Shown here: in pieces, positions 29,767 to 40,135 of the stretch
Layout of the letters: every line of letters starts with the position of its first letter
Numbering within the stretch: position 1 is the stretch's first letter
Source: Roseiarcus sp963807735
GTDB taxonomy: Bacteria; Pseudomonadota; Alphaproteobacteria; Rhizobiales; Beijerinckiaceae
Direction of reading: 5' to 3'
NCBI GenBank assembly: GCA_963807735.1
Contig: CAWEDI010000042.1
Span: forward strand, 62,001 to 126,000
Length of the DNA: 64,000 nucleotides
The notes under the pieces: model-generated
What the model was told of the DNA's origin: nothing
The model's input: only the letters and a program-made list of their open reading frames with translations
Database searches by the model: none
Position numbers and translations under genes: made by a program

Positions 29767-29788
29767 CCGCGCGTCGCGCGGGCTTTTT
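29767..29788 (+). terminator. Intrinsic terminator after the giant coiled-coil gene
   Basis: CCGCGC (29767-29772) pairs with GCGCGG (29776-29781) around GTC, and five T follow at 29784-29788. It lies 140 bases after the stop of the upstream gene and separates it from the ATPase gene. Confidence 0.55.
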
Positions 29789-29965
29789 CACGCCGCCCGA
29801 CAGGCGCCAAATTATGGTTCTCTCTTGAAAGCACAAGACGAACAACTTAGCACGCTCGACACCGGATACGGACGCGCGTCAGGCCAACGGGCTTCCGGGG
29901 GGCGGCGCCCGGGCTCGGCGGCGGGGCGCGATATTTCGGAGCGAGAGCTCCCAAAGGAGGAAGAT

Positions 29966-30763
29966 TTGTTGGGGAATTTGATCAGCGTCGCCCACGCCGG
30001 CGGACAAGGAAAGACGACGCTCGCGCAGCTCCTGTATATCTGGGGCAAACAGGCCGGCGGGCACTTTCGCCTCGCCGCGGCGGACTTTCTCGACGAGTCC
30101 GGCCGCTCGAAAATCGGCAAGCTCTATCCGAACAAGGTTCTGGAGTTCGGCACCGGGGCCAATCTGACCGCCGTGCGCTCGGAAAACAACATGAACGCCT
30201 CCGTCCGCTACTGGGACGAACTGGGCAATCTGTTCCTGACCGGCGGCTATATCCTCGACGTCGGCGCCAATGTCGTCAAAAGCGTGTTCGAATGGGCCGA
30301 GGACCGGCGCCTGTCGACCGTGCTCGCCCGCCGGGGCGCGCCGAAGTTCGACGTGTTCTGCATCTGCAAGGCCGAAAAGCACGCCACCGACGACGTGCAG
30401 CGTCTCGTCCACCTGATTGGCCAGGGCAACGCTCTGCGGCCGCGCAACATTTACGTGGTGCTCAACGAAGCGGCCGGCAATTTCGGCGCGATGGGGCTGC
30501 AAGAGAAGCTGACCGCGAGCAACAAGGACCTCAACCTCATCTTCGCCCGCCTGCCGCGCTGCCAGTCGGAGATCTGGGCGCCGATGGAGCGCTTCGGCGT
30601 CTCGATCGAGCGGGCGCTCGACATGAGCGAGGACGAAATCAGCCAGGCGCTCGACGTCGACATCTGGACCGCCAGCGCCGGCCACGCCGAGCTCAAGCAC
30701 TGGTTCGACGCCGCGCACGCCGAGTTCAAGGCGGTCGGCATTTTCTCCAGCGATCTGCTCTGA
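29966..30763 (+). CDS. P-loop ATPase of the ParA/MinD/TraL superfamily, TTG start
   Basis: About 265 residues. The Walker A is AGGQGKTTLAQ close to the N-terminus (residues 11-21), as in ParA/MinD/CobQ-type ATPases. The Lys that marks the deviant Walker A of true ParA/MinD (KGGxGKT) is replaced by Ala. Other stretches are AAADFLDESGRSKIG, GYILDVGANVVKSV and NIYVVLNEAAGN. It recalls plasmid TraL/StbC-like ATPases, but no partner is nearby. AAGGAGG lies five bases before a TTG at 29966 (another TTG follows at 29969). A start at 29825 would add a low-complexity leader without a ribosome site. Function is unknown; placement after the polar protein is suggestive only. Confidence 0.7.
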   Translation: MLGNLISVAHAGGQGKTTLAQLLYIWGKQAGGHFRLAAADFLDESGRSKIGKLYPNKVLEFGTGANLTAVRSENNMNASVRYWDELGNLFLTGGYILDVGANVVKSVFEWAEDRRLSTVLARRGAPKFDVFCICKAEKHATDDVQRLVHLIGQGNALRPRNIYVVLNEAAGNFGAMGLQEKLTASNKDLNLIFARLPRCQSEIWAPMERFGVSIERALDMSEDEISQALDVDIWTASAGHAELKHWFDAAHAEFKAVGIFSSDLL

Positions 30764-30788
30764 CGTTTCTGCAAACTGCAGTTATAAT
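30760..30788 (+). promoter_or_regulatory. Promoter of purB
   Basis: CTGACG (30760-30765, 4 of 6 to the -35 consensus), a 17-base spacer and a perfect TATAAT (30783-30788). The -35 box overlaps the stop of the upstream ATPase gene. The expected start near 30795 falls at the foot of the hairpin 30793-30814. Confidence 0.6.
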
Positions 30789-30792
30789 CGAC

Positions 30793-30814
30793 GGCGTCCG
30801 GTCTTCCGGACGCC
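30793..30814 (+). terminator. Hairpin between the ATPase gene and purB
   Basis: GGCGTCCGG (30793-30801) and CCGGACGCC (30806-30814) form a perfect 9-bp stem with loop TCTT. The tail GCTTTCGTTT is only partly T-rich. It may end the upstream transcript. If the TATAAT promoter is used, it would instead form the extreme 5' end of the purB mRNA. Confidence 0.5.
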
Positions 30815-30848
30815 GCTTTCGTTTCGGCGGCGAGCCTGAAAGAGACCC

Positions 30849-32156
<1,308 letters not shown>

Positions 32157-32170
32157 TAGAGAGACCCTGC

Positions 32171-32740
32171 TCACGCCGCCTTGCGCGATTTCTTCACCGT
32201 CTTGGGTGCCGACTTCTTCTTGACCCGTTTGTGGTACGGCGTGAAGTCGACCCCCTGCAACAGCGCCATCAGGCCGGGCTCCTGCACCGCCTCCACGGCT
32301 TCCTCCAACGCGAACCAGCGCGCCTCGCGCTGGCCTTTCTCGCGAAACGAATCGAGGCGCTTCTCATAGCCGAGCACATAGACTTCGACCCGGCACAGAT
32401 CGAAATGCGCGGCGCGGCGCTTGAAATAACGATATTCGCCGACCGACCGCTTGAAGGTCTTGCCGATGATCCCGGCTTCCTCCTTGGCCTCCTGCGCCGC
32501 CGCGGCCCAGTTTTTCTTGCCCTTCATCGGCCAACCCTTCGGGATCACCCAGCGCTTGGTCTCGCGCGAGGTCACCAGCAAAACCTGCGGTTCGCCGTCC
32601 TCGAACCGGATCGGCAGCGCCGCAACCTGTAGCAACATCGGGGCCGACGAAGCCGGCAAGGCGGAAGGTTTGTCGGTCAATTCTCTTCGGTTGGTAGAGC
32701 GGCGGCGGCCCCTACTTATCCGCTCAACGCCATGATGCAA
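32171..32740 (-). CDS. Nudix hydrolase
   Basis: Up to 189 residues. The Nudix helix appears as the segment GKKNWAAAAQEAKEEAGIIG, in which Gln replaces the usual Arg at the start of REAxEE. Preceding strands VAALPIRFEDGEPQVLLVTS and WVIPKGWPM fit the family. The C-terminus is Lys-rich (KRVKKKSAPKTVKK). The start is uncertain: the longest frame begins at a TTG (32740), while 32680 (TTG) and 32638 (ATG) give shorter proteins closer to homologs, none with a clear ribosome site. The substrate is unknown. It converges with purB. Confidence 0.85.
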   Translation of the reverse strand: MHHGVERISRGRRRSTNRRELTDKPSALPASSAPMLLQVAALPIRFEDGEPQVLLVTSRETKRWVIPKGWPMKGKKNWAAAAQEAKEEAGIIGKTFKRSVGEYRYFKRRAAHFDLCRVEVYVLGYEKRLDSFREKGQREARWFALEEAVEAVQEPGLMALLQGVDFTPYHKRVKKKSAPKTVKKSRKAA

Positions 32741-32768
32741 GCCCGTCGCGGGCGTCGCGCCGCCCTGC

Positions 32769-33542
32769 CTATAATATCGGCCGCGGCCGCCCTTCCTGCT
32801 CGAAATACGACGCCAGTCGCTCGTTGATTCGCGGGTTCAGCAGCCGCAGCCGCGGGCCGCGCTGCTCGAACAGCCCGGCCTTGCGCAGCGCCGACCAGGT
32901 CTTGATCGTATGCACCAGCGAAAGGCCGAGCGCGTCGGCGAGGTGCTCGCGCCGCACCGGAAACTCGAACGAATCGTCTTCAATCAAACCCAATCCCTTG
33001 GCGCGCTTGTAGAGTCCGACGATCATCGACGACATCCGCTCGGCGGCCGAAAGTTGGCCGACGGCGGTCAGATTGTCGTCGACCATGCCCTCCTCGCGCG
33101 CGCCGAGCCAGGATAGCTGAAACGCCAGCTCCGGCATCTCTTGAAAGAGCCGCCAGACCCGCGCGCGCGGAAAGACGCAGACCACGATGTCGGTCAGCGC
33201 CTCGACGCTATGATCGGCCGCGCTCAGCATCGAAAGCTGAAAGCCGATGAGGTCGCCGGGCAGAAAGAAATTGAGGACTTGCCGGCGCCCGTCCGGCAGC
33301 GTGCGATGCCGGAACGCCCAGCCGGAATAGAGCGTATAGAGCTCAGCCCCGGTGTCGCTGGCGCGGATCAGATCGGCGCCAGCGGTGAGCCGCAGTTGCG
33401 ACTGTTTGACCGACTGCGTCCATTCGATCTCTTGCTGCGTTTTCTTGATGAAGGCGGGTTGCTGCCGCAGCGGACATAGCGCGCAGGCGACGAAAGCCGT
33501 CCGGTTTTGATCCTGCGCCACGGTCCTCTCGCGCCCCACCAT
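32769..33542 (-). CDS. Crp/Fnr-family transcriptional regulator
   Basis: A 257-residue regulator with a cNMP-binding-like N-terminal domain (SGWAFRHRTLPDGRRQVLNFFLPGDLIG) and a C-terminal winged helix (FPVRREHLADALGLSLVHTIKTWSALRKAG, in parts). The CALCPLR near residue 20 gives two cysteines, fewer than the four-Cys cluster of classical Fnr, so oxygen sensing by an Fe-S cluster is not supported. The start at 33542 (ATG) is preferred over a TTG at 33563. It is near a single-domain receiver gene on the same strand. Confidence 0.86.
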   Translation of the reverse strand: MVGRERTVAQDQNRTAFVACALCPLRQQPAFIKKTQQEIEWTQSVKQSQLRLTAGADLIRASDTGAELYTLYSGWAFRHRTLPDGRRQVLNFFLPGDLIGFQLSMLSAADHSVEALTDIVVCVFPRARVWRLFQEMPELAFQLSWLGAREEGMVDDNLTAVGQLSAAERMSSMIVGLYKRAKGLGLIEDDSFEFPVRREHLADALGLSLVHTIKTWSALRKAGLFEQRGPRLRLLNPRINERLASYFEQEGRPRPIL

Positions 33543-33599
33543 GTCGCCAAGCAATCGCGGCAAGTACCGATTGTCAATGTCGAGATCGCCACTTGCGCC

Positions 33600-33953
33600 T
33601 TATTCGCGTTTCGCCGCCAGCAATTGTTCGATCACGCGACGGAAGGTTTCGAAGCCGAACGGCTTCGGCAGCGGCAAGCCGGCGGCGAACGCCGGATCCA
33701 TCGTATTCCGGTCGTGACCGCTCGCCACAGCGAACGGCACGCCGAGTTCGAGGAGCCGGCGCGCGACGGCGACCGTCGTCTGGGCGCCGAGGCTGACATC
33801 GAGAATCACCGCGTCGGGCGCCCCTTCCGTCAGCGTCAGAGCGGTTGCAAGATCGGTGGCGGGGCCGAGCGCCGTGTGCCCGAGATCGCCGAGCCAGTCG
33901 CAGACCGTCATAGCGATGATCGGTTCGTCGTCGACAACTAGGATTTGAGCCAT
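33600..33953 (-). CDS. Single-domain response regulator receiver
   Basis: A 117-residue stand-alone receiver. VVDDEPII gives the acidic pocket, Asp52 in VILDVSL is the phospho-acceptor, and the conserved Lys is in LPKPF. No output domain is attached. The pattern (LGHTALGPATDLATAL, VASGHDRNTM) resembles receivers linked to HWE-type histidine kinases in Hyphomicrobiales, but no kinase is nearby. The 115 residues upstream in the same frame look non-coding; the ATG at 33953 fixes the normal length. Confidence 0.87.
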   Translation of the reverse strand: MAQILVVDDEPIIAMTVCDWLGDLGHTALGPATDLATALTLTEGAPDAVILDVSLGAQTTVAVARRLLELGVPFAVASGHDRNTMDPAFAAGLPLPKPFGFETFRRVIEQLLAAKRE

Positions 33954-34143
33954 AGCGGAGTGTACTTCGTGCGCGCCGAGAAAGGCTCCCGGCGACTTTC
34001 GCCGCACATTCAACAATTCCACGCGCGGGGCGCTATCATTTGACAGGGCCCTCGCGGTTAACGCCTCGCGCGCTCGCTTTTGGCGTCGCCGCCGGCGGGC
34101 TACGCTGCCGCAAGCCCCCCGCGATTCGCCGCGAAAGGAGATC

Positions 34144-35055
34144 ATGGCCCGGCTGATTCTCGTCCGGCTCGCCCTCGCCGTTCCGACCTTGCTGTTCATT
34201 CTGGCGTTGTCGTTCGCGCTGATGCGCATCGCGCCCGGCGGCCCGTTCGATCTGGAGCGGCCGCTCGACCCGGCGGCGCTGGCGACGCTGCGCCACATCT
34301 ACAAGCTCGACGCGCCGCTGTGGCGGCAGTTCCTCGACTATCTCTCGGCGCTGGCGCGTGGCGACCTCGGCCCGAGCTTCGCCTGGCGCGATTTCACCGT
34401 CGCCGAATTGTTCGCCTCGGCGCTGCCCGTCTCCGCCGGCATCGGCGCCTGCGCTTTGGCGCTGGCGCTGCCGCTCGGCGCCGCCGCGGGCCTAGCCGCG
34501 GCTGCGCGCGCGGGGTCGGCTTTCGATATCGTGGTGAGCGTGGTGGCGAGCCTCGGCGTCGCCCTGCCGAGCTTCGTGCTCGCACCGCTGTTGCAACTCG
34601 TATTCGGGCTGTGGCTCGGATGGCTGCCCGTCGGCGGCTCGGGCGATTGGCGTCATTACGCGCTGCCCGTTGCGGTGCTCGCCGCGCCGCAAGTCGCGGC
34701 GGTCGCGCGGCTCACCCGCGGTGCGGCGATCGACGCGCTGGCGGCGCCGTGGCGGCGGACGGCGCTGGCCTACGGCTTGCCCGAACGGGTGCAACTCGGC
34801 CGGGCGTTCCGCTCCGCGCTGCTGCCGCTGGTCTCCTATCTCGGGCCGGCGGCGGCGGCGGTGCTGACGGGTTCGGTGGTCGTCGAGACGCTGTTCGGCC
34901 TGCCCGGCGTCGGCCGTTATTTCGTCGAAGCCGCGCTCGACCGCGACTACACCGTCAGCCTCGGCGCGGTGCTGCTGGCGGCCGGGGCGATCGTCGTGTT
35001 CAACCTCATCGTCGACATCGCCTATCTGTTCGTCGATCCCCGGGTGCGGACTTGA
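34144..35055 (+). CDS. Peptide/oligopeptide ABC transporter permease (OppB/DppB type)
   Basis: A 303-residue inner-membrane permease with the family start (LVRLALAVPTLLFILALSFALMRIAPGGPF, in parts), at least five hydrophobic segments, and the permease C-terminus VVETLFGLPGVGRYFVEAALDRDYT. AAGGAG lies just before the ATG. It overlaps the next permease gene by four bases (TTGA). No substrate-binding protein gene is in the window, although opp and yej operons usually have one. Confidence 0.92.
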   Translation: MARLILVRLALAVPTLLFILALSFALMRIAPGGPFDLERPLDPAALATLRHIYKLDAPLWRQFLDYLSALARGDLGPSFAWRDFTVAELFASALPVSAGIGACALALALPLGAAAGLAAAARAGSAFDIVVSVVASLGVALPSFVLAPLLQLVFGLWLGWLPVGGSGDWRHYALPVAVLAAPQVAAVARLTRGAAIDALAAPWRRTALAYGLPERVQLGRAFRSALLPLVSYLGPAAAAVLTGSVVVETLFGLPGVGRYFVEAALDRDYTVSLGAVLLAAGAIVVFNLIVDIAYLFVDPRVRT

Positions 35056-36074
35056 GCCTTTCGCGCCGGCTGGGGTTTGCGTTGCTGGCGCTGGCGGCGC
35101 TGTTCTGCGCGCTCGGGCCGCTGGCGACGGGGCGCGACTTCTCCCGCGTCTATCCCGACTACGTCCGCGCGCCGCCGTCGCTGCGGCCGCATCCGACGCC
35201 GGCCGAAGCGCGGGAAGCGCTGGCCCGCGTCGCCGGCCGCATCCGCGCCGAGGCGCAAGACGTCGTCATCGCAGGCGGGGAGGCGCGGGCGACCCTCGTC
35301 GCCGCCAAGCCGATCGACCGCCGCGCGCTCGTCTATTTCGAGCGCTCCGACGCGTTCGGCCCGGCGCGACTGCTGACGACGAGCGCGGACGGGCGGCGCG
35401 CCGAGGTCGCCGCGCCGCTAAAACCGCTGTGGTTGCCGCTCGGCGCCGATGCGAACGGCCGCGATCTCGCGGCGCGACTGATGCTAGCCGGCCGCGTTTC
35501 GTTGCTCGTCGCCGCGCTCGGCTCGGCGGTGGCGCTCGGCGTCGGCGTCACGTACGGCATGGTCTCCGGTTACGCCGGCGGCAAGCTCGATCTCGCGATG
35601 ATGCGCGTCGTCGACGCACTCTATGCGCTGCCGTTCATCTTCTTCGTCATCCTGTTGACCGCGTTTTTCGGCCGCAGCCTGGCGCTGATCTTCGTCGCCA
35701 TCGGCGCGGTCGAATGGCTCGACATGGGGCGGCTGGCGCGCGGGCAGACGCTGAGCCTGAAATCGCGCGAGTTCGTGCTCGCGGCGCGCGCGATGGGCGT
35801 GGCGACGCCGAGCATTCTCGTGCGCCACATCGCGCCGAATATCGCCGGTGTCGTGCTCGCCTATCTCACGGTGCTCGCGCCCCGCGTGATTCTTGTCGAG
35901 AGCTTCCTGTCGTTTCTCGGCCTCGGGGTGCGCGAGCCGCTGACCAGCCTCGGCGTGCTGGTCGCCGACGGCGCGCGCCACTTGCAAGACGCGCCGTGGC
36001 TGCTGATCGCCCCGGCGACGCTGCTGATGGCGCTCGTCTATGGCCTGTCGTTCGCGGGCGAAGGGCGGCGATGA
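35052..36074 (+). CDS. Peptide/oligopeptide ABC transporter permease (OppC/YejE type), TTG start
   Basis: A 340-residue permease. An N-terminal membrane helix is followed by a long periplasmic loop (about residues 30-120), then the transport domain with LGADANGRDLAARLM and GVTYGMVSGYAGG, and the ATPase-contact region AARAMGVATPSILVRHIAPN. The large loop resembles YejE. TTG at 35052 overlaps the oppB stop, and its own stop overlaps the next ATG (ATGA). Any longer upstream frame would be a shadow of oppB. Confidence 0.88.
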   Translation: MSLSRRLGFALLALAALFCALGPLATGRDFSRVYPDYVRAPPSLRPHPTPAEAREALARVAGRIRAEAQDVVIAGGEARATLVAAKPIDRRALVYFERSDAFGPARLLTTSADGRRAEVAAPLKPLWLPLGADANGRDLAARLMLAGRVSLLVAALGSAVALGVGVTYGMVSGYAGGKLDLAMMRVVDALYALPFIFFVILLTAFFGRSLALIFVAIGAVEWLDMGRLARGQTLSLKSREFVLAARAMGVATPSILVRHIAPNIAGVVLAYLTVLAPRVILVESFLSFLGLGVREPLTSLGVLVADGARHLQDAPWLLIAPATLLMALVYGLSFAGEGRR

Positions 36075-37597
36075 GCGAGCCGCTGTTCGTCATCGACAAG
36101 CTCAGCGTCGCCTACGGAACGGCGTCGGCGGTGCGCGAAGTTTCCTTGCGCGTGTCGGCCGGCGAGGTCGTGGCGCTGGTCGGCGAGTCCGGTTCGGGCA
36201 AGACTCAGACGCTGCTCGCCGCGCTCGGCCTGCTCGGCCCCGAAGCGACCGTGCGCGGCTCGGCGCGGTTTCGCGGCGCGGAGCTGATCGGCGCGCCGCG
36301 CGCGAGGCTCGACGCGTTGCGCGGCGATCGCATCACGCTCGTGTTTCAGGAGCCGGCGACGGCGCTCGACCCGCTGGTTCGGGTCGGCGCGCAGATCGCC
36401 GCGCCGATCGCGGCGCATGGCGGGCCTTCAGCGGGCGCGCGGGCGCGGGCGCTGCTAGACGAAGTCGGCATCGCCGGCGGCGCGGCGCGGGCGGGCGCGT
36501 ATCCGCATCAGCTCTCGGGCGGCGAGCGCCAGCGCGTGATGATCGCCATGGCGCTCGCCAATCGGCCGGACCTGCTGATCGCCGACGAGCCGACCACCGC
36601 GCTCGACGCGACGGTGCAGAAGCGGCTGCTCGACGGGCTCGAAGATCGGCGGCGCGCGCTCGGCCTGGCGATGATCCTCGTCACCCACGATCTCCGGCTC
36701 GCCCGGCGCTACGCGAGCCGGCTTTACGTGATGCGCGACGGCCGCGTCGTTGAGGAGGGCGAGACGGCAAGGGTGTTCGCCGCGCCGCGCGTGGCCTACA
36801 CGAAAAGCTTGATCGAAGCCGCGCCGCAGCGCTCGCCGCGCATCGGCGACGACGCCGCGCCGGAAGCGCTCGGTTGCCGCGCTCTCCGCGTCGCTTACGG
36901 ACACACGCGCGCCGTCGATGGCGTCGACTTGAGCCTGGTGCGCGGGCGCACGCTTGCGGTCGTCGGCGAATCCGGCTCCGGCAAGTCGACGCTCGCCCGC
37001 GCCTTGCTGCGGCTGCAACCTTCGCAGGGCGAAATCGCCTGGATGGGCCGGCCGGTGACGCGGCTCGAAGGCGGCCGGCTGCGCGCGGCGCGCGCCGAGG
37101 CGCAGATCGTGTTCCAGGACCCCTATGCCGCGCTGTCGCCGCGGCTGACGGTCGCCGAGACGGTCGTCGAGGGCCTTCGCGCGCAGGGGCGGCCGATCGA
37201 GGGCGCGGCGGCGCGCGCGCTTGTCGCGGTCGGCCTCGATCCGGCGTTGGCGACGCGGACGCCCGACGCGCTGTCCGGCGGGCAGCGCCAACGCGTCGCC
37301 ATCGCCCGGGCGCTGGCGCTGGAGCCCGCCGTGATCGCGCTCGACGAGCCGACCTCTTCGCTCGACCGCGCGGCGCAGCGCGACATCGTCGCGCTGCTCG
37401 GCCGCTTGCAGTCGGAGCGCGGCCTCGCCTATCTGTTCATCACCCACGACCTTGACCTTGCCCGATCGCTGGCCGACGACGTTATGGTGATGCGGGCGGG
37501 ACGCGTCGTGGAGCGCGGACCGGCCGCCGAACTGTTCGAACGGCCGACGCAAACCTATACCCGCGAGTTGATCGAGGCCGCCGATCTCGCGAGCTAA
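36071..37597 (+). CDS. Tandem ATP-binding protein of the peptide ABC transporter (DppD-DppF fusion)
   Basis: A 508-residue protein with two ABC ATPase domains. Domain 1 (about 5-250) has GESGSGKTQT, LSGGERQR and LLIADEPTTALD. Domain 2 (about 275-505) has GESGSGKSTL, LSGGQRQR and VIALDEPTSSLD. This is the YejF/GsiA layout, a single protein replacing OppD and OppF. It ends an overlapping three-gene operon. Confidence 0.94.
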   Translation: MSEPLFVIDKLSVAYGTASAVREVSLRVSAGEVVALVGESGSGKTQTLLAALGLLGPEATVRGSARFRGAELIGAPRARLDALRGDRITLVFQEPATALDPLVRVGAQIAAPIAAHGGPSAGARARALLDEVGIAGGAARAGAYPHQLSGGERQRVMIAMALANRPDLLIADEPTTALDATVQKRLLDGLEDRRRALGLAMILVTHDLRLARRYASRLYVMRDGRVVEEGETARVFAAPRVAYTKSLIEAAPQRSPRIGDDAAPEALGCRALRVAYGHTRAVDGVDLSLVRGRTLAVVGESGSGKSTLARALLRLQPSQGEIAWMGRPVTRLEGGRLRAARAEAQIVFQDPYAALSPRLTVAETVVEGLRAQGRPIEGAAARALVAVGLDPALATRTPDALSGGQRQRVAIARALALEPAVIALDEPTSSLDRAAQRDIVALLGRLQSERGLAYLFITHDLDLARSLADDVMVMRAGRVVERGPAAELFERPTQTYTRELIEAADLAS

Positions 37598-37611
37598 GCG
37601 GAGAGACGCCC

Positions 37612-38763
37612 ATGCCGGATTTTGCGCTCAACGAGGATCACGTCGCCATCCGAGACATGGCGCTGGCGTTCGCCCGCGACAAAATCGCGCCGCACGCGCT
37701 TGGAGTGGGATGACAAGAAGCATTTTCCCGTCGACGTGATCCGCGAGACCGCGGCGCTCGGCATCGGCGGCATCTATATACGCGAGGACGTCGGCGGCTC
37801 CGGCCTGACCCGCTTCGACGCCGCGCTGATCTTCGAGGCGCTGGCGACCGGGTGCCCGGCGATCTCCGCCTTCATCTCGATCCACAACATGTGCGCCTGG
37901 ATGATCGACCGCTTCGGCAGCGAGAGCGCAGCGCAGAACTGTTCCTGCCGCGCGCTCATCTCGATGGAGCGGCTGGCGAGCTATTGCCTGACGGAGCCGG
38001 ACGCCGGCTCCGACGCCGCGGCGTTGCGCACCCGCGCGGTGCGCCAGGGCGACCATTACGTGCTCAACGGCCAGAAGCAGTTCATCTCCGGCGCCGGCAA
38101 CGAATACGATTTCTATGTCGTGATGGCGCGCACCGGCGACGAAGGGCCGCGCGGCATTTCGACATTCCTCGTCGAGGGCGGCGACGCCCGGGCTGAAGTT
38201 CGGCGCCAACGAGCGCAAGATGGGCTGGAACGCCCAGCCGACGCGCGCCGTGATCTTTGAGGATTGTCGCGTGCCGGCGGAGAACCGGCTCGGCGACGAA
38301 GGCATCGGCTTCAAGATCGCGATGGCGGGGCTCGACGGCGGGCGGCTCAACATCGGCGCCTGCTCGCTCGGCGGCGCGCAATCGGCGCTCGATAAGGCGC
38401 TCGCCTACATGAAGGAGCGCAAGGCGTTCGGCAAACGGCTCGACGAGTTCCAGGCGCTGCAATTCCGGCTCGCCGACATGGCGACCGAGCTCGAAGCCGC
38501 GCGCACGCTGCTATGGCGCGCGGCGGCCGCGCTGGACGCGAAGGCGCCCGATGCGACGCGGCTGTGCGCGATGGCGAAGCGCTTCGCGACGGATGTCGGC
38601 TTCCAGGTCGCCGACGGCGCGTTGCAGATGTTCGGCGGTTACGGGTATTTGGCCGACTACGGGGTCGAGAAGATCGTTCGCGACCTGCGCGTGCATCAGG
38701 ATTCTCGAAGGGACCAACGAGATCATGCGGCTGATTATCGCACGCGAGATGGTGGGGCGGTAA
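37612..38763 (+). pseudogene. Acyl-CoA dehydrogenase (isobutyryl-CoA type), several frameshifts as sequenced
   Basis: It starts MPDFALNEDHVAIRDMALAF. Extra bases near 37702, 38185-38190 and 38700 each shift the frame, and a compensating pair of indels near 37932-37952 scrambles about seven residues. Corrected, it gives about 382 residues with YCLTEPDAGSDAAAL, NGQKQFISGAG, KMGWNAQPTRAVIFEDC, MFGGYGYLADYGVEKIVRDL and the catalytic region ILEGTNEIMRLIIAREM. This matches isobutyryl-CoA dehydrogenases of valine breakdown. Conservation between the shifts argues for sequence errors or very recent decay. Confidence 0.85.
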
Positions 38764-38836
38764 GCAGCCGTCGTGTGGCGCCCGCCGGCGCCTTCGTATC
38801 GGTGTCGACGCACCGGGCTACGAGGCGGACAGATAT

Positions 38837-40135
38837 TCACTGCGACGTCTTCGCCCGCTCTCCGGCGACGTAGGTCTCGGCGACAGCGCGATCGTCGCCC
38901 ATCGTCATCAGCACGAACAGCTCTTCGGCGAGATCGCCGTCGATCGACTCCATGCGGTGCGCCATCGCCGGCGTCGCCCGCGAATCGAGCACGACCAGAT
39001 CGGCCTCGCACCCGGCCTCCAGCGCGCCGATTTTGTCTTCAAGCCCAAGCGCTCGCGCGTTGCCAAGCGTAAGTTGGTAGAACGCTTGTAGCGCCGGCCA
39101 GCTTTGCCGGCGCATTTGAAGCACCTTGTAGGCTTCGTTGGCGGTCTCCAGCAGCGAATAGCTAGTGCCGCCGCCGACGTCGGTGGCGAGCGCAACCCTG
39201 ACCCCCGCCGCGTCGAGCCCGGCCTCGTCGAACAGGCCCGAGCCGAGGAACAGGTTGGAGGTCGGACAGAACGCCGCGACGCCGCGATGCGCCGCCAGCG
39301 AGGCGATCTCGCGCGGCTCCAGATGGATGCAGTGGCCGAACACCGATTTCGGCCCCACCAGCCCAACGCGTTCGTAGACGTCGAGATAATCGCGGGCGTC
39401 GGGGAACAGCGATTTCGTCAGCGCGATCTCGGCGTCGTTCTCGCTGAGGTGCGTCTGCACATGCGCGTCGGGGAATTCGCGCGCCAGCGCGCCGGCGGCC
39501 TCAAGCTGCGCGGCGGTCGAGGTGATCGCGAAGCGCGGCGTGATCGCGTAGCCGAGGCGGCCGCGGCCATGCCACTTCGTCAGCAGCGCCTTGCTCTCGT
39601 CGTAGCCGCGTTGCGGATCGTCGGTCAGCGCCGGCGGCGCGTTGCGATCCATCATCACCTTGCCGGCGATCATGCGCGCGTCGCGCCGCTCGGCCTCGGC
39701 GAAGAACGCCTCCGCCGATTCCGGGCGCACCGTGCAATAGACCACCGCCGTCGTCGTGCCCTGACGCGCGAGCTCGTCGAGGAAGAAGCGCGCCACCGAC
39801 GCTGCGTGGGCGGGATCGGCGAATTTCTGCTCCTCGACGAAGGTGTATTTTTGCAGCCATTCCAGCAACTGCGCGCCATAGGAGCCGATCACGCGGGTCT
39901 GCGGGTAATGGATATGCGCGTCGATGAAACCGGGCAGGATCAGCTTGCCGGAATGGTCGTCAATCACGGCGTCGGCGGGCGCGTGCGCGAGCACATCGCG
40001 CGCCTCGCCGACCTCGGCGATGCGGCCGGCCTCAAGCCGCAGCGCGCCGTCGCTCAGGTAAACATACGCCGCGGCGCCAGCGTGGCGCGGGGCGTCCTTG
40101 AACCACAGCAGCCGGCCGCGAAGGATGCGGGTCAT
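38837..40135 (-). CDS. guaD: Guanine deaminase
   Basis: A 432-residue amidohydrolase converting guanine to xanthine. Metal ligands: HIHYPQTR (the PGFIDAHIH stretch), QTHLSEN, GHCIHL and ATDVGGGTS. CPTSNLFLGSGLF is conserved in guanine deaminases. ATG at 40135 overlaps the stop of the allantoinase gene by four bases (ATGA). The much longer frame running further upstream is a shadow. It forms a purine-catabolism pair with the upstream gene. Confidence 0.93.
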   Translation of the reverse strand: MTRILRGRLLWFKDAPRHAGAAAYVYLSDGALRLEAGRIAEVGEARDVLAHAPADAVIDDHSGKLILPGFIDAHIHYPQTRVIGSYGAQLLEWLQKYTFVEEQKFADPAHAASVARFFLDELARQGTTTAVVYCTVRPESAEAFFAEAERRDARMIAGKVMMDRNAPPALTDDPQRGYDESKALLTKWHGRGRLGYAITPRFAITSTAAQLEAAGALAREFPDAHVQTHLSENDAEIALTKSLFPDARDYLDVYERVGLVGPKSVFGHCIHLEPREIASLAAHRGVAAFCPTSNLFLGSGLFDEAGLDAAGVRVALATDVGGGTSYSLLETANEAYKVLQMRRQSWPALQAFYQLTLGNARALGLEDKIGALEAGCEADLVVLDSRATPAMAHRMESIDGDLAEELFVLMTMGDDRAVAETYVAGERAKTSQ

